This document shows positions 31,480 to 35,058 of a stretch of DNA of 35,058 bases, in pieces. Made by a program: the position numbers and the translations under genes. Below the pieces are notes generated by a model that saw only the letters and a list, made by a program, of their open reading frames with translations, ran no database searches and was not told where the DNA came from. Location: the NCBI GenBank assembly GCA_011526165.1, contig WYAY01000037.1, positions 1 to 35,058 on the forward strand, given 5' to 3'. How positions within the stretch are numbered: the first letter of the stretch is position 1; the number at the start of each line of letters is the position of its first letter. The DNA comes from Sulfuritalea sp. (GTDB taxonomy: Bacteria; Pseudomonadota; Gammaproteobacteria; Burkholderiales; Rhodocyclaceae).

Positions 31480-32790
31480 ATGGTTCCAACGATTGGTGGG
31501 CTGGTCTGGTGCTCAGCTTGGAGTGTTCCCGGAGAAGGGCCGTATACGCTTCTCGCAAAACTGATAGGCGCCAATGGCCCTAGTACAACACGCCGTCTTA
31601 AGAACACTCTTCGTTGGAAGCAACCCAACGGCACAAGCCTTTTAAGTCCGCGGCTGATTGACTCAGCAAAGGAGCCAGCGTTAGCGCTCGGACGTTTTCT
31701 TTGTGACGCCAGCATTGGCGCACATTTTCCACGTGTATACAAGGATTTGGCTGGAGACCGTGTACTACGATACTGCCGGGCATGTATGGCTTTCGGTTTT
31801 CAGGCAGCCGTTGCCCAAATCGATGGCTTGGATTTCTGTCCGATTCATGGGGAACCGTATCGCACCAGTTGCGATCGATGTGGTGCTAAGACCCCTGCAT
31901 ATGTCTTAAGAGATGGCGACTGGCTGCCTGGTTTTTCATGCAAACACTGTGGCTCACCCTTTGGCGGCGATAAGGCAATTGACCATAGACCCGAAGCATG
32001 GATCCCTCCCGTTAAGGCAAATTGTCTCGACCCCATCCAAAACTGGTTAAAAAAAGTTGGAGACTCACAACTAATTCATTGGGGTAATTTGTCTGAGTGG
32101 AGCGCTACCTGCCTCCAGCGAGAAAATGATGACACTGATAGGCGGAGATTGGTTTTCAATATTCTGAGAACCCTCCTCCCGATCGAAAATGCTCCCACAT
32201 TCAAAGCTGTTCAAAACCTGCGAATCTTCGGCCCGTATGACCTCAGTACCAAACAGACTGACGATCTAACGCAGATCGAGTACGACCAAATCTTGGGCCA
32301 TTTCCAATCAAGTATCGATCATTACAGACAATTTCTTCTTACCCCTAGCTTTGGCGTTGCAGTTCCTATTAATCCTATCGTTCCGCCCAGGGTTCACGCT
32401 CGTATGATCTGGCGTGCTCAATTTGAAAGGGTATCCTCGCTGTACAGTCAGTCATATTCCCGATTGGATTTTTCTCGAAACGTGATTTCTGACTTGCTCA
32501 ATGTGAAAGGTAACTTTCGGGGACTAACCATGGGGCGCAGGGATATCAGGCACGCCATATTTTCCGCTACCTGGGTAGCAGCACTGAACATTGCGAGGGA
32601 ATGGAATCGGTTACTTGTTGATATTCAGGGGCTTAATGCCTACCACGTTAGCGATCAATGGTTAGTTTCGGTTGACCGGTGGGCTCATCGGCTCGGATGC
32701 TGGAAGGACCACGGCTATTTCCCCATCGGAGCGATCACGCTGAAAGATGCCTCAGCCCAGAATTACAAGATCTGCTTTCCGATCATCTGA
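31480..32790 (+). CDS. tniQ: TniQ family target-selection protein
   Basis: A 436-aa protein. The N-terminal domain contains a zinc-ribbon pair: YCRACMAFGFQ ... FCPIHGEPYRTSCDRCG ... FSCKHCGSPFGG (about residues 97-168), the mark of TniQ/TnsD. Its first residues (GGLVWCSAWSVPGEGPYTLLAKLIGANG) also fit the family's PDGESLYSWL-type start. The C-terminal half (about 200-436) is helical, long enough for a TnsD-like DNA-binding region rather than the short TniQ of Tn5053. That would allow recognition of a fixed attachment site. A tRNA-Leu-like fragment lies about 220 bp after its stop. Confidence 0.8.
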   Translation: MVPTIGGLVWCSAWSVPGEGPYTLLAKLIGANGPSTTRRLKNTLRWKQPNGTSLLSPRLIDSAKEPALALGRFLCDASIGAHFPRVYKDLAGDRVLRYCRACMAFGFQAAVAQIDGLDFCPIHGEPYRTSCDRCGAKTPAYVLRDGDWLPGFSCKHCGSPFGGDKAIDHRPEAWIPPVKANCLDPIQNWLKKVGDSQLIHWGNLSEWSATCLQRENDDTDRRRLVFNILRTLLPIENAPTFKAVQNLRIFGPYDLSTKQTDDLTQIEYDQILGHFQSSIDHYRQFLLTPSFGVAVPINPIVPPRVHARMIWRAQFERVSSLYSQSYSRLDFSRNVISDLLNVKGNFRGLTMGRRDIRHAIFSATWVAALNIAREWNRLLVDIQGLNAYHVSDQWLVSVDRWAHRLGCWKDHGYFPIGAITLKDASAQNYKICFPII

Positions 32791-33005
32791 ACTATTCTTG
32801 ATGAAATAATCCTAGGGGAATAGTTTGCAGGCGTTTGCAGACGAATTTCGTGATTTGCGGGGTACGATTGCAACTCTATTGGGCTCGCGGGGCTAATTTA
32901 CAGTTAGCAGCATTATCACAAAACCTCCCCTTGCTTATTCATTAACACAAATAATTCAATAAGTTATAGGCACAATCTGCGGAGCATTATTGTGACACCC
33001 GACTA

Positions 33006-33044
33006 TCGAACCGGCATGACCGTTGCCGGTCGAGGGATTTTAAG
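33006..33044 (-). other. tRNA-Leu(UAA)-like partial sequence (probable att site)
   Basis: On the minus strand this reads from the anticodon loop CTTAAAA, through ATCCCTCG, a variable arm with a perfect GACCG-GCAA-CGGTC stem, to the T-arm GCCGGTTCGA. These are the wording and order of a bacterial tRNA-Leu(UAA). The 5' half is missing (bases before the loop cannot form the anticodon stem) and the match fades after TTCGA. So it is a fragment, not a working tRNA. It lies 98 bp before a complete integrase gene, as an attachment core would. Confidence 0.6.
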
Positions 33045-33107
33045 ACCATCTATGTAAATCTCTGAAAACCGCGTCCTTGCTTGTTCTACGCGATATGGCG
33101 CATAATT

Positions 33108-33128
33108 GCTGTGACAATTTGTGACAGC
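33108..33128. promoter_or_regulatory. TGTGACA inverted repeat before the integrase gene
   Basis: GCTGTGACA-ATT-TGTGACAGC: arms match at 8 of 9 positions, and TGTGACA itself is repeated directly. A further TGTGACA lies near 32991-32997. Integrase operator or arm-type sites, or transposase-binding repeats of the neighbouring module, are possible. Confidence 0.4.
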
Positions 33129-33142
33129 AAAAGCGGGGGATT

Positions 33143-34183
33143 GTGGCAACCATTCTCAAACGTGGGCCCTACAGCTTCCTGGTGCGGATCCGTCGGAAGG
33201 GCCTGCCGGCGATGTGCCGGACGTTCGACACCAGGAAAGAGGCAGAGAACTGGGCGAAGCGGCAGGAGCTCAAGCTCGAGGATGGCCACGTCCAGGACCT
33301 AACCGAGGCACGAGAAACAACACTTGGCCAGGCTCTGGAGCGCTATCGAGACTCGGTTACGGTAAAAAAGAAGAGCCATCAGCCCGAGCTGTCCCGCATC
33401 GGTAGGATCCTCCGGAATCCGATCGCTGCACGCCCTCTTTCTACCCTTCGTGCCGACGATATCGAGACCCTGCTCGATGACCTGGCGCAGCCCCACGTAA
33501 CTGTGGGCAAGGATGGCAAGGAGAGGCGGCAGCGGCCGGCGTCAGAGGCAACCCAGCGCCGCTATACTGCCCTCCTCTCGCACTTGTTCTCGATCGCGAC
33601 GAAGCGGTGGCGAATCGAAGGCCTCCGGAATCCGATTAAGGAGATGGAACTCCCCTCCCCCGGCCGCCCGCGGAAACGGCGTCTGGAGGAAGGCGAGGAG
33701 GAGAAACTGCTGGCGGCCCTGGAAGACTGCAGGAACCCCTATATCAAGCCCATGGTGCTGCTGGCAGTCGAGACGGCTATGCGCCAGGGCGAGCTCTTAA
33801 AACTGCGCTGGGAGCACGTGGACTTAGCCGGCCAAACGGTCGAGATCCACGACACGAAAAACGGCGAGGATCGCGTTGTGCCGCTATCTTCCCGTGCGGT
33901 CGCACTCTTGAGACCGCTAAAAGGGAATGACGTAAAGAAGATCAAGGGGCCGGTTTTCCCGATCTCGCAGGCCTCGCTGCACAGCGGCTGGATCAACGCT
34001 TGCCGGCGCGCGGAGATCGAAGGCCTCCGTTTCCACGATCTGCGCCATGAAGCGACCTCGCGGCTGTTTGAGCTCGGCCTGGACCGCGTTGAAGCTGCGG
34101 CCGTCACTGGCCACAAGACGTTGCAGATGTTGAAAGACTACACGCACCTGCGGGCTCGGAACCTGGCTAAGAAGCTCGGTTGA
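33143..34183 (+). CDS. Tyrosine-type site-specific integrase
   Basis: A 346-aa recombinase. The N-terminal part (about 1-60) is an Arm-binding-like domain (MATILKRGPYSFLVRIRRKGLP). A SAM-like core-binding domain follows (about 60-165). The catalytic domain has all family residues: R214 (AMRQGELLKLRW), K239 (DTKNGED), H298-x-x-R301 (HDLRHEATSR), H324 (TGHK) and Y333 (DYTHLRA). The GTG at 33143 is the start; it follows AGCGGGGGA. The gene is intact and more GC-rich than the transposition genes to its left. The tRNA-Leu-like fragment 98 bp upstream is a probable attachment core. It drives an integrative element whose body would extend to the right. Confidence 0.88.
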   Translation: MATILKRGPYSFLVRIRRKGLPAMCRTFDTRKEAENWAKRQELKLEDGHVQDLTEARETTLGQALERYRDSVTVKKKSHQPELSRIGRILRNPIAARPLSTLRADDIETLLDDLAQPHVTVGKDGKERRQRPASEATQRRYTALLSHLFSIATKRWRIEGLRNPIKEMELPSPGRPRKRRLEEGEEEKLLAALEDCRNPYIKPMVLLAVETAMRQGELLKLRWEHVDLAGQTVEIHDTKNGEDRVVPLSSRAVALLRPLKGNDVKKIKGPVFPISQASLHSGWINACRRAEIEGLRFHDLRHEATSRLFELGLDRVEAAAVTGHKTLQMLKDYTHLRARNLAKKLG

Positions 34184-34184
34184 T

Positions 34185-34505
34185 CTACTCGAAAAGCTCG
34201 GCGTGCGTTCCGGCTCTCGTGAAGATCACCGCCCCATCTTCCCGTAAATCGTAGATCAGCAGGAAATCCCCTCCTACGTGACACTCCCGAAATCCCTCCC
34301 ACGGACCATCGAGGCCGTGGTCGAAATATTCCGGTGGAAGTGGACCGTCATTCGCGATGATGAGCAACATCGCCTCCTTAAGGCGATGCATGTCGTAACG
34401 CCCTGAGTGACTCAGTCGTTCCCAGTCCTTGCGGAATTGCTTGGTTCTATCGCTGTTTCTTGGCGGCAGTGTGCGTTTTTTTTGAGCTGGTTTTTTCGAG
34501 GTCAT
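34185..34505 (-). CDS. RelE/YafQ-type toxin
   Basis: A 106-aa protein. The basic N-terminus (TSKKPAQKKR) is followed by the RelE/ParE-superfamily core: SDRTKQFRKDWERLSHSGRYDMHRLKEAMLLIIANDGPLPPEYFDHGLDGPWEGFRECHVGGDFLLIYDL, ending FTRAGTHAELF. The wording HGLDGPWEGFRECHVGGDFLLIYD is typical of YafQ-like mRNA interferases (His and Asp near the active site). The ATG at 34505 has AGGA 9 nt upstream and overlaps the antitoxin gene by 59 bp in another frame; the longer start at 34559 is less likely. It probably stabilises the integrated element. Confidence 0.85.
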   Translation of the reverse strand: MTSKKPAQKKRTLPPRNSDRTKQFRKDWERLSHSGRYDMHRLKEAMLLIIANDGPLPPEYFDHGLDGPWEGFRECHVGGDFLLIYDLREDGAVIFTRAGTHAELFE

Positions 34506-34758
34506 CGAAGAATTCCTGTGCAGAACCGAACTTCGCTCTGCCAATCGAACGGGCCTCACGCATAGCCGCTAAAGTCGTTGCGTTCGGAGTTTTCACTTCG
34601 AACGGCAATCCTTGCTGAGTCACAACCTGGCGCAAGAACAAACGGATCGCATCACTCAGATTTAGCCCGCAAGCTTCAAGCACTTCAGAGGCGCGATCCT
34701 TCAATTCCGGTTCGATCCGGGAGCGTACATCGGTAGTTTTCAATGTCGAGACTGTCAT
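34447..34758 (-). CDS. RelB/DinJ-type antitoxin
   Basis: A 103-aa protein. The N-terminal ribbon-helix-helix part reads DVRSRIEPELKDRASEVLEACGLNLSDAIRLFLRQVV, a signature of RelB/DinJ antitoxins, followed by GLPFEVKTPNATTLAAMREA and a charged C-terminal tail rich in Lys that wraps the toxin. The ATG at 34758 lies 6 nt after GGGAG; upstream in-frame starts lack such spacing. It lies before the toxin gene and overlaps it by 59 bp. With the toxin it should repress its own promoter, where inverted GTAGC/GCTAC repeats occur. Confidence 0.85.
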   Translation of the reverse strand: MTVSTLKTTDVRSRIEPELKDRASEVLEACGLNLSDAIRLFLRQVVTQQGLPFEVKTPNATTLAAMREARSIGRAKFGSAQEFFDDLEKTSSKKTHTAAKKQR

Positions 34759-34863
34759 TACCATCTCCCGCACTCCTGCGCAGGTGCTGGAACCCGATGG
34801 GTGCCAGCAGGTGATTAATCGCTTGGCTGACGCGAACTGCAAACCTACGCGGGAAAGCCATAA

Positions 34864-34885
34864 CGTAGCAACATTGTAGCTACAC
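34864..34885. promoter_or_regulatory. Candidate toxin-antitoxin operator
   Basis: CGTAGC (34864-34869) and the 10-bp palindrome TGTAGCTACA (34875-34884) lie about 110 bp before the antitoxin start. Ribbon-helix-helix repressors bind such short tandem half-sites. Confidence 0.4.
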
Positions 34886-34931
34886 TAACGAATCGTGTCA
34901 ACGACATTTTCTGAGCACTATGACTCCCCAA

Positions 34932-34990
34932 TGTTGATTTCCACCCAATCTTGACCCGGGGTTTTCATCTAAAACTGACCCACGGTTTAT
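34932..34990. mobile_element. Possible left end of an IS21-type element
   Basis: Starting at TGTTGATTTCC the sequence carries two TGACCC units (34952-34957 and 34976-34981) with following G/T-rich and A-rich stretches. Multiple degenerate end repeats of this kind are typical of IS21-family termini. No istA/istB gene is in the window, so the element would lie beyond the right edge. Confidence 0.35.
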
Positions 34991-35058
34991 GCGCGTAGTA
35001 TAGCTACGCTTTTGTGGACAAGTCTTCGGTTTTCGTCGTTTTATCTCCTTGAGGTTTG

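Larger units (their letters stand above)
26000..32800. mobile_element. Tn7/Tn5053-like transposition module (ends not defined)
   Basis: A lower-GC block carrying a TnsA-like protein, DDE transposase, AAA+ ATPase and TniQ in that order, with a small HTH gene and a divergent unknown gene to the left. I could not find terminal inverted repeats or a target duplication, so the limits given are approximate and come from the change in base composition and gene content. Confidence 0.6.
32791..33142. other. 352-bp gene-free junction after tniQ
   Basis: No gene is visible. It is AT-rich at first, then holds a TTATAGGCAC decamer (32964-32973) also found at 26843-26852, a tRNA-Leu-like fragment (33006-33044), and the TGTGACA repeats just before the integrase (33108-33128). 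The right end of the Tn7-like module and the attachment site of the integrase are both expected here. Confidence 0.5.
34759..35058. other. 300-bp gene-free right edge
   Basis: No gene is visible. It contains the toxin-antitoxin promoter and operator candidates (34864-34885), the repeat pair that looks like an IS21-type end (34932-34990) and an inverted repeat GCGTAG-tatag-CTACGC (34993-35009). Confidence 0.4.

Noticed and set aside
33006..33044. tRNA-derived fragment as a homing CRISPR spacer for the Tn7-like module
   Set aside because: No direct repeats flank it and no Cas gene is in the window; an attachment core beside the integrase explains it better.
34185..34559. Longer toxin start at 34559
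   Set aside because: It would overlap the antitoxin gene more deeply and add residues outside the RelE fold; the ATG at 34505 has a ribosome-binding site.
1..35058. CRISPR array
   Set aside because: No regularly spaced repeat set of 24-40 bp was seen anywhere in the window.

Overview
The window looks like the chromosome of a GC-rich betaproteobacterium, plausibly Rhodocyclales-like. I infer this from the gene types (NnrS, a Zur-type zinc regulon, paired COG0523 GTPases), the very GC-rich and tightly overlapping operons, and the protein style; no rRNA or other taxonomic marker is present. The first ~25.9 kb is native in style. From about 25.95 kb base composition falls visibly and mobile DNA takes over to the right edge.

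Region 1 (1-6318): two CTCCACATAA-type inverted-repeat pairs at the left edge, a Fur-box-like site, then an overlapping operon of a TonB-dependent receptor, a NitT/TauT-type ABC transporter (binding protein, permease, ATPase) and an NnrS-family membrane protein. Region 2 (6319-15682): a second Fur-box-like site and a heme-type locus. It holds a 51-aa membrane peptide, a small helical protein, a Cys-rich DUF2325 protein, a heme-type TonB receptor, a second small protein resembling the first, a 1313-aa CobN/BchH-like protein with an export signal and a C-terminal membrane anchor, an ExbB/TolQ-like channel and a DUF2149 (ExbD-like) protein. The receptor + CobN-like + ExbB-like + DUF2149 combination matches the HmuR-HmuS-type heme loci known from Bacteroidetes, so I read it as a proton-motive-force-coupled periplasmic (de)chelatase for a tetrapyrrole. 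This is the most exciting system in the window.

Region 3 (15683-25872): a zinc-starvation regulon behind a perfect TGCAACA-N-TGTTGCA palindrome. It encodes a Fur/Zur regulator, a ZIP transporter, two COG0523 metallochaperone GTPases, a LolDE/MacB-like ABC pair, a DUF3299 lipoprotein-like protein, a small Cys/His protein, a coiled-coil porin, and a ZnuA-C-B-like importer with a small Cys/His periplasmic protein inserted. Almost every gene overlaps or abuts the next.

Region 4 (25873-33142): a hairpin repeat, then a lower-GC Tn7/Tn5053-like transposition module: an unknown divergent gene, a small HTH protein, a TnsA-like protein, a DDE transposase, an AAA+ ATPase and TniQ. Immediately after it lies an isolated 39-nt tRNA-Leu(UAA)-like fragment. 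Region 5 (33143-35058): a complete tyrosine integrase, a RelB/RelE-type toxin-antitoxin pair on the minus strand, and what looks like the start of an IS21-type element at the right edge.

Across regions 1-3, and apparently not in the mobile part, I see seven copies of a bipartite motif, AAAAGTCAG-N10-ACGGCG, mostly inside genes. I do not recognise it. All calls are by reading; no database search was possible.
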